DNA of 10,960 nt, from positions 1-10,960 of the forward strand of contig JAILHX010000119.1 of NCBI GenBank assembly GCA_024695565.1, read 5' to 3'. Positions 1 to 7,298 of the stretch are shown piece by piece. The stretch comes from Saccharofermentans sp. (lineage in GTDB: Bacteria; Bacillota_A; Clostridia; Saccharofermentanales; Saccharofermentanaceae). Numbering within the stretch: the stretch's first letter is position 1; each line of letters opens with the position of its first letter. A program made the translations under genes and the position numbers. The notes below the pieces were generated by a model. That model saw only the letters and a list, made by a program, of their open reading frames with translations, did no database searches and was not told the DNA's origin.

Positions 1-905
1 GCGTTCTCCCTATGATCACTTCCTGCTCACCGGGATGGATCAACTACGCTGAGTACAACTACGGCGATCTGCTTCCTCACCTTTCTTCCTGCAAGTCTCC
101 TCACGAGATGCAGGGTGCCATCATCAAGTCTTACTGGGCACAGGAGAAGGGCGTAGATCCTAAGGATATCTTCGTTGTATCCATCATGCCCTGCGTTGCC
201 AAGAAGTTCGAGAAGGAGAGAGAGCAGCTCAAGACTAACGGTCTTGCTGATGTTGATGCAGTTCTCACGACACGTGAGCTCGCAAGAATGATCCGCCGTG
301 CCGGTATCATGTTCAACCGTCTCCCTGATGAGGAGTGGGATCAGGATATCATGGGCGATTACACAGGCGCAGGTGTTATCTTCGGTGTAACAGGCGGCGT
401 TATGGAAGCAGCTCTCAGAACTGTATACTTCAAGCTCACAGGCAAGGAGTCCGAGCCTGTTGAATTCACAGCTGTCCGTGGCCACGATGCAGGTGTCAGA
501 GAGGCTTCTCTTGATATCAACGGCACAACAGTTAACGTTGCTATCGCTTCTGGCATGAAGAGCGCTAAGGTTCTTCTTGACGAGATCCGTGAAGGCAAGT
601 CAAAGTATCAGTTCATCGAGATCATGGGATGCCCCGGCGGTTGTATCAACGGCGGCGGTCAGCCTTATGTACGTCCCTGCTTCATGCCTAACGAGGGTGA
701 CGATATCCTCGACACATACAAGGAGAAGAGAGCTCAGGCACTCTATTCCGAGGATGAGCGTCAGGTACTCCGTCAGTCTCACAACAATCCCCAGATCATC
801 GAACTCTACGAGAAGTATCTGGGCGAGCCTAATTCACACAAGGCTCACGAGCTCCTGCACACATCTTATGCTGCAAGAGAAGGCTTCAACGAAGTAAAGA
901 AGTAA
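1..905 (+). CDS. hydA: [FeFe] hydrogenase catalytic subunit, C-terminal part (5' truncated)
   Basis: This is the H-cluster domain of an iron-only hydrogenase, which interconverts protons plus electrons and H2 in the cytoplasm and usually disposes of fermentation reductant. The reading frame is open from base 3, so the N-terminal half, normally carrying ferredoxin-like iron-sulfur domains, lies outside the window. All three signature motifs are visible in order: L1 as TSCSPGW (bases 18-38), L2 as MPCVAKKFE (186-212) and L3 as EIMGCPGGCINGGGQP (618-665). The C-terminus resembles the small-subunit-like tail of clostridial monomeric and HydA/HndD-type enzymes (for example the AHELLHTSY stretch). 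About 301 residues are present out of a family total of roughly 570-600. L1 has Ser where well-studied enzymes have a second Cys. It could be a stand-alone ferredoxin enzyme or the catalytic subunit of a bifurcating complex; the missing upstream sequence would decide. A strong terminator follows, so this is the last gene of its transcript. Confidence 0.96.
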   Translation, partial: VLPMITSCSPGWINYAEYNYGDLLPHLSSCKSPHEMQGAIIKSYWAQEKGVDPKDIFVVSIMPCVAKKFEKEREQLKTNGLADVDAVLTTRELARMIRRAGIMFNRLPDEEWDQDIMGDYTGAGVIFGVTGGVMEAALRTVYFKLTGKESEPVEFTAVRGHDAGVREASLDINGTTVNVAIASGMKSAKVLLDEIREGKSKYQFIEIMGCPGGCINGGGQPYVRPCFMPNEGDDILDTYKEKRAQALYSEDERQVLRQSHNNPQIIELYEKYLGEPNSHKAHELLHTSYAAREGFNEVKK

Positions 906-930
906 TATCCCGTAACAGATTAAAATAATC

Positions 931-960
931 AGAGGCTGTCATTGGTGACAGCCTCTATTT
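931..960 (+). terminator. Rho-independent terminator of the hydrogenase gene
   Basis: A perfect 11-bp stem (AGAGGCTGTCA at 931-941 with its complement at 946-956) closes on a TTGG tetraloop and is followed by the T-rich tract ATTTATTTG. It begins 25 bases after the hydrogenase stop codon and so ends that transcript. Confidence 0.93.
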
Positions 961-1001
961 ATTTGATAAAATATAAAATGGATTTGACCCGAATTCACAA
1001 A

Positions 1002-1040
1002 AAATACTCAATATTACATATAAATGCTCAAAAATGCATA
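1002..1040 (+). repeat. Imperfect direct repeat, 2 x 19 bp at 20-bp pitch, in the sensor promoter
   Basis: The two copies are AAATACTCAATATTACATA (1002-1020) and AAATGCTCAAAAATGCATA (1022-1040), identical at 15 of 19 positions. The pitch of 20 bp is close to two helical turns, and the second copy ends directly before the -10 box at 1042. A regulator binding side by side on one face of the DNA is a reasonable inference. The AT-rich composition makes some of the similarity cheap. Confidence 0.45.
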
Positions 1041-1041
1041 A

Positions 1042-1047
1042 TATAAT
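1042..1047 (+). promoter_or_regulatory. -10 box of the LacI-GGDEF gene
   Basis: A consensus TATAAT lies 40 bases before the start codon, predicting a leader of about 35 nt. No good -35 box sits at 16-18 bp; the zone holds TATAAA at 1019-1024 and is covered by the direct repeat. A TTGACC at 984-989 is too far away to pair with it. The promoter may therefore need an activator. Confidence 0.6.
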
Positions 1048-1087
1048 AACAAAGATGTAGGCGGGATTTTATCTTAAGGTATCGAGA

Positions 1088-3007
1088 ATGAAAAACAGGA
1101 TCGCAATCTTCTCAAACGGATACAACGGCAGCATTACTCTCAAAGCGATTGAGGGTATTAAGCGTTTTGCCGCGGAGAAGGACTTCGATACCCATTTCTA
1201 TATCGGCTTTGCCGCAAGTAACGAGAAGCCTACATTCAACGTCGGTCAGTTCAATATATATCAGCTTGCCAGGCTTGAAGAATATGACGGACTTATCGTT
1301 TTCTCCGGCCTTTTGAATAACCCCGAACTTGCAAAAGAAGCATGTCAGCACGCCAAGGACACGGGAGTTCCGGTAATCAGCATCGGCATGAAGTTCGACG
1401 GAATCCCGTATGTCGGAATCAACAACGAAGACGGCATGAGGGATCTTGCCGAGCATCTGGTAGCAGAGCACAACGTTAAGAATGTTGTATATATCGGCGG
1501 TTCAGAAGGTCACGTAGATACCATCGAGAGACAGAGAGTCGTTACCGAAGTGCTGGAGAAGCACGGTCTTACGCTTGCTCCCGAGAACATCTATTACGGC
1601 AACTGGGTAAATGAGACTGCCATTGCAATCGCCGATGAGCTTTCAGAGAGGCCTGAAGGTCTTCCTGACGCCATTATCTGCGCTAATGACATCATGGCAT
1701 TGGCGGTAGCGTGCGAGCTCAGAGACTTAGGCTTCGAGCTTCCCCAGGATACGATAGTTACAGGTTTTGACCACATCGGTGAAGGTTCAGTCTCATATCC
1801 GGCGCTTACAACGGTAGATCAGGACTATGTCACGATAGGCTATAACAGCTGTGAACTCTTATATGACATCGTTGAAGGCAACAGCACAGATGTTCATTCC
1901 ACAGTATCGTCAAGGCTCGTTATAGGCGAGAGCTGCGGATGCAACGCCGAAGTAGACAGTCCTTACGATATCGGCAGGCGCAACTACTGCCGAAATATCC
2001 ATGCCAAGAGCAAGCAGGCAGACTTCTTCAACCGGTTTATGCGTTCAGAGAGAACAACGATCCTGGAATCTTCTGACTACGACGACATGAAGGAAAGACT
2101 AAGGGATTTCTATTCTTTGAATCACGATTATATCGGTGAGAATTACTTCATAATGCTCAACAAGTACTATTTTGAAGATGTCCTTGCTGAGGACCGTGAG
2201 ATCCTCGCAAAGTGCTATGACACGATTTTCGATACCACTGTAGCATTAGTAGACGGCGAGATAACAGAGAGGGGAATCGATAATCGTCTTAAGATCCCGG
2301 GCTTTAAGAAGACACCCGGAGAGCAGCACATCTACTTCTTCTATCCGCTGCACAACGAGCAATACAACTATGGTTATGTAGTGTTCAGAGATGGAACATA
2401 CATCATCGACGAGGCTTTCCGTATATATGAATACCTCGAGAAAATGGAACATTCCTTCATGGAATTCAGGATCAACATGCGCTTGGAGCAGGTCAACAAA
2501 GAGCTCAGATTCCTTTACGACAAGGATCCGATGACAGGTCTTTATAACAGATTCTGCTTCGTCAGCCATGCCGTTCCCATCGTCGAAAAAAGTAAAGCAA
2601 ACGGCCGGCAGGCATTGATCATGTTCATTGATATCAACTACATGAAGAAGATCAATGACCGTTACGGACATGTATTTGGCGATAGGGCGATCACGATGGT
2701 ATCAGATGCCATCAAGACGGGCATAGGCGAAGACAACGCTATCGGAATCCGTTACGGCGGCGATGAGTTCCTTGTCATAGCAGGAAATGCCAGCGAGAAA
2801 TCCGCTGAGGAATTGAAGCGCAGTCTGATCTCTTATATCGATAAAGAAAACAAGCGCGGGATCAATCCTTTTAAGTTCTCGATCAGTGTCGGCTACGTGC
2901 TTACAGATCCGTCTTCAAACAGATCTGTAAACGATTATGTTGATGAAGCCGACAGACTGATGTACGAGATCAAGAACGAATATCACAAGAATCATCCTGC
3001 TGACTGA
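1088..3007 (+). CDS. LacI/PBP-like ligand-binding domain fused to GGDEF diguanylate cyclase
   Basis: Predicted cytoplasmic sensor enzyme that makes c-di-GMP from two GTP. Residues 1-285 are a type 1 periplasmic-binding fold of the LacI family: it starts directly at the first beta strand, so the helix-turn-helix is absent, and there is no signal peptide or membrane segment. LacI hallmarks include CANDIMALA (198-206), TGFDHI (225-230) and PALTTVDQ (238-245); the domain closes at GESCGC (280-285). Residues about 290-445 form a middle domain I do not recognise, possibly GAF-like, followed by a likely signalling helix at 448-475. The GGDEF domain runs from DPMTGLYNR (480-488) through DINYMKKIND (515-524) and GHVFGD (527-532) to GGDEF (557-561), so the catalytic residues look intact. 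No RxxD inhibitory site is seen before GGDEF. Start supported by AAGG at 1076-1079, 8 bases upstream. The ligand is unknown; a sugar is the usual choice for this fold. Confidence 0.92.
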   Translation: MKNRIAIFSNGYNGSITLKAIEGIKRFAAEKDFDTHFYIGFAASNEKPTFNVGQFNIYQLARLEEYDGLIVFSGLLNNPELAKEACQHAKDTGVPVISIGMKFDGIPYVGINNEDGMRDLAEHLVAEHNVKNVVYIGGSEGHVDTIERQRVVTEVLEKHGLTLAPENIYYGNWVNETAIAIADELSERPEGLPDAIICANDIMALAVACELRDLGFELPQDTIVTGFDHIGEGSVSYPALTTVDQDYVTIGYNSCELLYDIVEGNSTDVHSTVSSRLVIGESCGCNAEVDSPYDIGRRNYCRNIHAKSKQADFFNRFMRSERTTILESSDYDDMKERLRDFYSLNHDYIGENYFIMLNKYYFEDVLAEDREILAKCYDTIFDTTVALVDGEITERGIDNRLKIPGFKKTPGEQHIYFFYPLHNEQYNYGYVVFRDGTYIIDEAFRIYEYLEKMEHSFMEFRINMRLEQVNKELRFLYDKDPMTGLYNRFCFVSHAVPIVEKSKANGRQALIMFIDINYMKKINDRYGHVFGDRAITMVSDAIKTGIGEDNAIGIRYGGDEFLVIAGNASEKSAEELKRSLISYIDKENKRGINPFKFSISVGYVLTDPSSNRSVNDYVDEADRLMYEIKNEYHKNHPAD

Positions 3008-3012
3008 TCTTA

Positions 3013-6000
3013 TTAATAGATCCTGTAGATCGTCGTATTCTCTTCTGCGTAGTAAGCAGCCTGAGTAAGATTCTCCTCGAAGAAACGCTTATTGAAATAT
3101 ATACCGTTGCCGTAGTCTGTGTGCTCAAATTCAGGATCGTCAATGAGATATCTGATTCCACGCTCTTTACAGTATCTCGTGAATTCATTTATATCTCCGC
3201 CGCAGCCTGTGATGAGCCACAGGTAAATGGTATCTCTCGTGTATGTATCGTGACCTGCAGACCATGCATAGTAAGCCCAGCCGTAGTACATCGGACGGCC
3301 TGCCAGTATGAAGCGGTTCATTGACCATTCAGGCGTGAGGAATACATCGGAAGGATCCGTGTTCTCCATTACCCACCTGGTCACAGGTGACTCTGTATTA
3401 ACGGAAAGAGGAGTTGAATTGTAGTTAACATAAACTGCCCACTCGGAAACTCCCGTTGCCGTAAGAGGAACCATGAGAGCTATTGCAAGGATTACTCCTG
3501 CCATCTCAAGTGCGAGCCATGCAGGGAATGAGAGTCCCTTGGACTTCTTCGGCTTGACCGGTTCGTGCCTCAGCTCTTCTTCACCGAATTCTTCTTCGTT
3601 GTTATCTGTTGCTTCGGAAGCCTCGTCAGCAGATTCGATAGCAACGTTGGCATCTTCTGCATCGTCAGGCTCGTCTTCACCGAAGTTAACGCTCAGGGCA
3701 ACAGATCCGGGGCGCATAGCGACATGCGCGGGAGCAGGTACTGCAGCCATCAGGGCATCATCGGAATCATCTGCTTCATCAGAAGATTCAGCGTTCTCGT
3801 CCTTTTTCTCTTCGGAATCAGCAGGCTCTTCAGTCTTCGCTTCTTCCTCTGAAGTCTCTTCAGAAACTTCTTCTGAAGGATCGGCTGTTTCTTCCTTTGA
3901 TTCAGCATCTTCAGCAGTTTCTTCTTTGTTCTCTTCAGTTTCTTTATCTTCGTTTATGTCTCCGAAAAGTGAAGCGAGAGCAGCGACTCCTGCCTTAGCT
4001 TCCTCATCCTCTTCGTCGTCCTTATCAGATTCTGTTTCTTTATTGTCATCACCGAATAAGAGCTCAGCAGGAAGTGCTTCTTCCTTGATCTCTTCTTCAG
4101 GTTCTTCGGGTTCTTCAGCGGGCTTTTCAGGTTTCTCACCGTTAAGCGCGGAAATATCTGCATCGATTCCGGTGTGAGCTTCGAGGACTTCGATCTTGGG
4201 AGTATCCTCCGTATCTTCTATGACTTCGCCGAAAGCACTTGAACTGGGGATTTCAGGTGTTCTGATGCCTGCGGTTGTTGAAGCAACAGCAAGAGCTGCT
4301 TCGCCGTCATCAGATTCAGCATCGATGATGTCATCTTCAGCAGCTTCTTCCTCGGTGTCGTTCTTCTTCCTTCTCTTGATCGGGATGTAAAGAAGGTTAC
4401 CGATCAGAGCTGCTACGAATGCATCTACGAGGATCAAGGTGATCTGGATGAACTTATGGTTTGCGAGCATCTCAAGGGATACCTTGTAGAGGAATGCGAA
4501 AACCATCGGGCTCAGAGCGCAGAGGAACATGAGGAAACGGTAAACGGGCTTTTTGCGTACGATATCAGCGACAAGAGATACGACTGCAAATACGATACCT
4601 AATACAAGCGTAAATCCCGTAACGATAACGATATAGTTTGCGACAGAGATGAATGAGAGATCTTCAAGGATGAATCCGGGCTGGTACTGAAGAGATACGA
4701 CGTTCTCATATCCGCCGGAGAATACCAGTGTCTGGATATATGAAGATGCAACGGCACAAACTGCAACTGCGAGATAGATCAGTCTGCTCTCGGAGAAGAG
4801 CGCCATGCAGAACATGAGAAGCATGAGTGCGATGAGGCATGAGCCGTGGAAGTAAGGCATTACAATAACGAGGATGCAGGCAAAGACCGCGATTGACATA
4901 GGATAGAGAGGATCTTCTGATCTTGCGATCCAGGCATTCCTGGAGAAAGCAAAGGCCTTGATTCCTTCACCGAAGCCGTCTGCACGGGATATGGATATTC
5001 CGAGTCTTCTTACGAAGGGCAGGAAGAGAATGACCATTATGAGGATAACGGCAATTCCGAGCATCAGGTGACGCTGGTTGGGATATACGTTGATAGCCCA
5101 GATGCCCCAGTTATCGTAATCGGTTACTGCATACCATGTGGTTGAACCCTTGATAGCTTCAAAAGCCTGGGGGAATGTGATGCCTGTCTTGAGCAATTCC
5201 GCGATGTGATAGAAAACGTTAAGTGAGCTTCTGAACAGTACGAGGATGGGAGCAACAAGGAATGCTGCACGTCTTGAACTGAGAAGAACTGCAAGGAGTC
5301 CCAGAAGGACGAGTGCGCATACCATAGTGATGATGGAAGGGAGGTTGAGCGCATAGTCGATAGGAAGTCCGAGATATTCCAGTGTGCCGGCGAGGAAGTA
5401 GAAGAGGAAGTGATACTTGATCCCGTCGCCTGAATAGTGCATGTACTGGGTAGGGAAGTTGAAGCCCTTGCCGAATGAAGAGACCATGGCCGTATGAGGC
5501 GAGAGGTCTGAGAATGTTGAGTAGCCGTTCAAAAGTTCGTTGCCGTTGATCCTGTATGTATAGAACATAAGGAATGTGGCAGCGATTGTGATGCCGAGGA
5601 TAACGATCCCGTAGAAGATGGAATCAACGATATTGAATTTATAATCTTCGATGGCAGTAGCACCTGCTGCTCTTACTGCTTCACGCTTAACTCTCTTACG
5701 GTTGATGAGGATGAGGCATGTGAGGATCATCCAGAGGAAGAAAGCGAATGTGATAAGAACGCCGAGTCTCTTGCACAGGTCGCCGTTATCGATGATATAT
5801 GAGAGTCCTAATGTAACGTAGTAATTGAAAAAAGGCACACACATCAGGCCTGTTACAAGACCTGCCGGAACAGTGAAAAGAGTATTCGGAATATGTGTGA
5901 TCGACTTGGCTGAAGTACTGCATGCAATAAAGAGTCTTCTTACGTCCGGTACTGCCAACCCCACAAATGACATACCGAATGCGGCACATAAAGCCAGATA

Positions 6001-6015
6001 TAAAACTGCGAGCAT
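3013..6015 (-). CDS. GT-C-like polytopic membrane protein with large acidic cytoplasmic loop
   Basis: A 1000-residue integral membrane protein, probably a lipid-sugar-dependent glycosyltransferase or related envelope protein of GT-C fold; the family call rests on pattern, not on a named motif. About 14 hydrophobic segments lie between residues 1 and 547 and one more at 830-852. The loop at 160-205 (SDLSPH at 169-174, then GFNFPTQYMHY) resembles the extracytoplasmic acidic catalytic loop of such enzymes. The C-terminal domain 853-1000 carries the pattern FLTPEW...RFILAGRPMYYGW...GHDTYTRD, typical of large GT-C-like proteins. Between KRRKK (547-551) and KPKKSK (821-826) lies a roughly 270-residue Glu/Asp/Ser-rich, presumably disordered stretch; the basic flanks place it in the cytoplasm. 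Five FG[DE] motifs dot this loop. Start supported by AAGGGG six bases upstream on the minus strand. It stands alone, converges on the sensor gene and has no visible terminator. Acceptor and donor cannot be told from sequence. Confidence 0.8.
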   Translation of the reverse strand: MLAVLYLALCAAFGMSFVGLAVPDVRRLFIACSTSAKSITHIPNTLFTVPAGLVTGLMCVPFFNYYVTLGLSYIIDNGDLCKRLGVLITFAFFLWMILTCLILINRKRVKREAVRAAGATAIEDYKFNIVDSIFYGIVILGITIAATFLMFYTYRINGNELLNGYSTFSDLSPHTAMVSSFGKGFNFPTQYMHYSGDGIKYHFLFYFLAGTLEYLGLPIDYALNLPSIITMVCALVLLGLLAVLLSSRRAAFLVAPILVLFRSSLNVFYHIAELLKTGITFPQAFEAIKGSTTWYAVTDYDNWGIWAINVYPNQRHLMLGIAVILIMVILFLPFVRRLGISISRADGFGEGIKAFAFSRNAWIARSEDPLYPMSIAVFACILVIVMPYFHGSCLIALMLLMFCMALFSESRLIYLAVAVCAVASSYIQTLVFSGGYENVVSLQYQPGFILEDLSFISVANYIVIVTGFTLVLGIVFAVVSLVADIVRKKPVYRFLMFLCALSPMVFAFLYKVSLEMLANHKFIQITLILVDAFVAALIGNLLYIPIKRRKKNDTEEEAAEDDIIDAESDDGEAALAVASTTAGIRTPEIPSSSAFGEVIEDTEDTPKIEVLEAHTGIDADISALNGEKPEKPAEEPEEPEEEIKEEALPAELLFGDDNKETESDKDDEEDEEAKAGVAALASLFGDINEDKETEENKEETAEDAESKEETADPSEEVSEETSEEEAKTEEPADSEEKKDENAESSDEADDSDDALMAAVPAPAHVAMRPGSVALSVNFGEDEPDDAEDANVAIESADEASEATDNNEEEFGEEELRHEPVKPKKSKGLSFPAWLALEMAGVILAIALMVPLTATGVSEWAVYVNYNSTPLSVNTESPVTRWVMENTDPSDVFLTPEWSMNRFILAGRPMYYGWAYYAWSAGHDTYTRDTIYLWLITGCGGDINEFTRYCKERGIRYLIDDPEFEHTDYGNGIYFNKRFFEENLTQAAYYAEENTTIYRIY

Positions 6016-6033
6016 ATAGATCCCCTTATTTTA

Positions 6034-6071
6034 AATATAGTGCTATTTTAACATTACTTCCGTTTTTACAA
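6034..6071 (-). promoter_or_regulatory. Candidate promoter elements of the GT-C-like gene
   Basis: On the minus strand TATATT (6034-6039) and TAAAAT (6045-6050) are both -10-like. TTGTAA (6066-6071) could serve as -35 for the latter, but the spacing is only 15 bp. Which element is used cannot be decided from sequence. Confidence 0.35.
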
Positions 6072-6095
6072 ACATGTGGCAATTTGTGCGGATTA

Positions 6096-6125
6096 ATGAG
6101 AAGCCCGCCCGAAAAAGAGTATAAT
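6096..6125 (+). promoter_or_regulatory. Promoter of the ddl homologue
   Basis: A consensus TATAAT at 6120-6125 has ATGAGA (four of six -35 consensus bases) at 6096-6101 with 18-bp spacing. The predicted leader is about 25 nt, ending in the ribosome binding site AGGGG (6145-6149). Confidence 0.6.
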
Positions 6126-6156
6126 CTGTCTATCTTGCGTTAAAAGGGGAAAATGT

Positions 6157-7194
6157 ATGAAAATTACTGTTCTTGGCGGCGGTCTGTCGCCGGAAAGAGA
6201 TGTATCGCTCAAATCGGCAAGCCTTATTGCCAATGCTCTTCTGTCCAAGGGACACGAGGTTGCTTTGGTTGACCTATATGACGGAATAGAGACTAACGAA
6301 CCCTGTGAATCATTTTTCAGAAGAGGTACCGTTAACCCGTTCTCTTACACGATTCCCGAGACCGAACCTGACTTGGATGAGATCATCAGACAGCATGGCG
6401 GCAGGAAGAGCTGGGTAGGTCCCCGCGTTATCGAGATGTGCAAATTCGCCGACAGGGTCTTCCTTGGACTTCACGGCAGCCACGGTGAGAACGGCCAGGT
6501 TCAGGCACTCCTTGATGCATTCGACATCAAGTACACTGGTTGCGATTACATGGGATGCGCGATCGCCATGGATAAGGATCTGTCCAAGTCTCTGGCCAGG
6601 GCAGCAGGTTATCTTACGGCTGACTGGATCGTAGACGTTCCCGAGCAGCTTACTTTCGAGCGCGTTAACAAAGAACTGGGACTTCCCTGTGTTGTAAAGC
6701 CTATCGGCAACGGTTCTTCGTGCGGCGTTTCCATCGTTAAGTCACAGGATGAATTCGAAGCAGCCATCAACTATGCGGCTTCTTACCATCAGAAGATACT
6801 TATCGAGAAGTTCATCAAGGCACGTGAGATCACGATCTCCATCGTAAACGACGAGGCTCTTCCCATTACTGAGATCATTCCTCATGAGGGCTTCTACGAT
6901 TACAAGAACAAGTATCAGGACGGTCTTACCACACACGTATGTCCTGCAAATATCGGAGAAGAGGATTACAAGAAGGGACAGAAGATCGCTCTTAAGATCT
7001 TCAAGCTCCTCAGAATGACCCAGTACGGCAGAGTCGACATGATGTACGACGACGTTAACCACGAGTTCTGGTTTATCGAGGCAAACAACCTCCCGGGCAT
7101 GACGAACACATCGCTTCTGCCTGAGGCTGCAAAGGTCGCAGGAACAGCTTACGAGGATCTCTGCGAGAGCCTTGTAATGAACTGCGGCAGATGA
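6157..7194 (+). CDS. ddl: D-alanine--D-alanine ligase (ATP-grasp)
   Basis: Cytoplasmic ATP-grasp ligase that joins two D-alanines with ATP, supplying the dipeptide for peptidoglycan stem peptides. Visible family features are SPERDVSLKS (11-20, with the Glu that holds the first substrate), HGSHGENGQVQ (106-116), the ATP-binding VVKP (179-182) and GSSCGVS (186-192), the omega-loop EGFYDYKNKY (244-253), GRVD (291-294) and the metal-binding EANNLPGMTNTS (308-319). Tyr in the omega-loop favours D-Ala-D-Ala rather than the D-lactate-forming type, where Phe is known. At 345 residues it is about 40 longer than E. coli DdlB, the extra sequence lying around residues 42-95. EAN replaces the common EVN and NNL the common NTL. 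Start 6157 follows a good ribosome binding site; an ATG at 6153 is in another frame. A second, canonical Ddl elsewhere is possible, so this could be a paralogue. Confidence 0.9.
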   Translation: MKITVLGGGLSPERDVSLKSASLIANALLSKGHEVALVDLYDGIETNEPCESFFRRGTVNPFSYTIPETEPDLDEIIRQHGGRKSWVGPRVIEMCKFADRVFLGLHGSHGENGQVQALLDAFDIKYTGCDYMGCAIAMDKDLSKSLARAAGYLTADWIVDVPEQLTFERVNKELGLPCVVKPIGNGSSCGVSIVKSQDEFEAAINYAASYHQKILIEKFIKAREITISIVNDEALPITEIIPHEGFYDYKNKYQDGLTTHVCPANIGEEDYKKGQKIALKIFKLLRMTQYGRVDMMYDDVNHEFWFIEANNLPGMTNTSLLPEAAKVAGTAYEDLCESLVMNCGR

Positions 7195-7213
7195 GGAAGC
7201 ATCCCTTAATAGT

Positions 7214-7219
7214 TATAAT
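7214..7219 (+). promoter_or_regulatory. -10-like TATAAT upstream of the leader hairpin
   Basis: A consensus TATAAT lies 20 bases after the ddl stop and before the hairpin at 7242-7272. A -35 match is poor (ATGAGG at 7191-7196, 17-bp spacing). If used, the hairpin would be inside the leader of the dCMP deaminase transcript. Confidence 0.4.
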
Positions 7220-7241
7220 ATATTGATTATTTTATTGCGGG

Positions 7242-7280
7242 GCACCCTTAATTTAGATAAAATTAAGGGTGCTTTACTTT
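7242..7280 (+). terminator. Terminator-like hairpin between ddl and the dCMP deaminase gene
   Basis: A perfect 13-bp stem (GCACCCTTAATTT at 7242-7254, complement at 7260-7272) with loop AGATA is followed by TTTACTTT. It fits an intrinsic terminator for ddl. The next start codon lies only 26 bases beyond the stem, so it may also act as a leader attenuator. Confidence 0.82.
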
Positions 7281-7287
7281 AATCTTC

Positions 7288-7292
7288 GGAGG
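7288..7292 (+). promoter_or_regulatory. Ribosome binding site that fixes the start at 7299
   Basis: GGAGG is spaced six bases from ATG 7299. The longer frame would begin at GTG 7269, inside the hairpin stem and upstream of this site, and is therefore rejected. Confidence 0.9.
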
Positions 7293-7298
7293 TCCCTT

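Noticed and set aside
2901..2930. Perfect 9-bp inverted repeat (TTACAGATC / GATCTGTAA)
   Set aside because: It is inside the GGDEF coding sequence, has a 12-base loop and no T-run on either strand, so it is not a credible terminator for the convergent gene.
3006..3022. Short inverted repeat GATCT/AGATC at the convergent stops
   Set aside because: The 5-bp AT-rich stem is too weak for a bidirectional terminator.
3473..4177. A 234-residue Ser-rich open frame on the plus strand
   Set aside because: It is antisense to the Glu/Asp/Ser-rich loop of the GT-C-like gene; GAA/GAG codons read in reverse give Ser/Phe/Leu-rich shadows. It has no ribosome binding site and no promoter.
7269..7298. Upstream GTG start for the dCMP deaminase
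   Set aside because: It lies inside the terminator stem and upstream of the GGAGG at 7288-7292; the family N-terminus fits the start at 7299.
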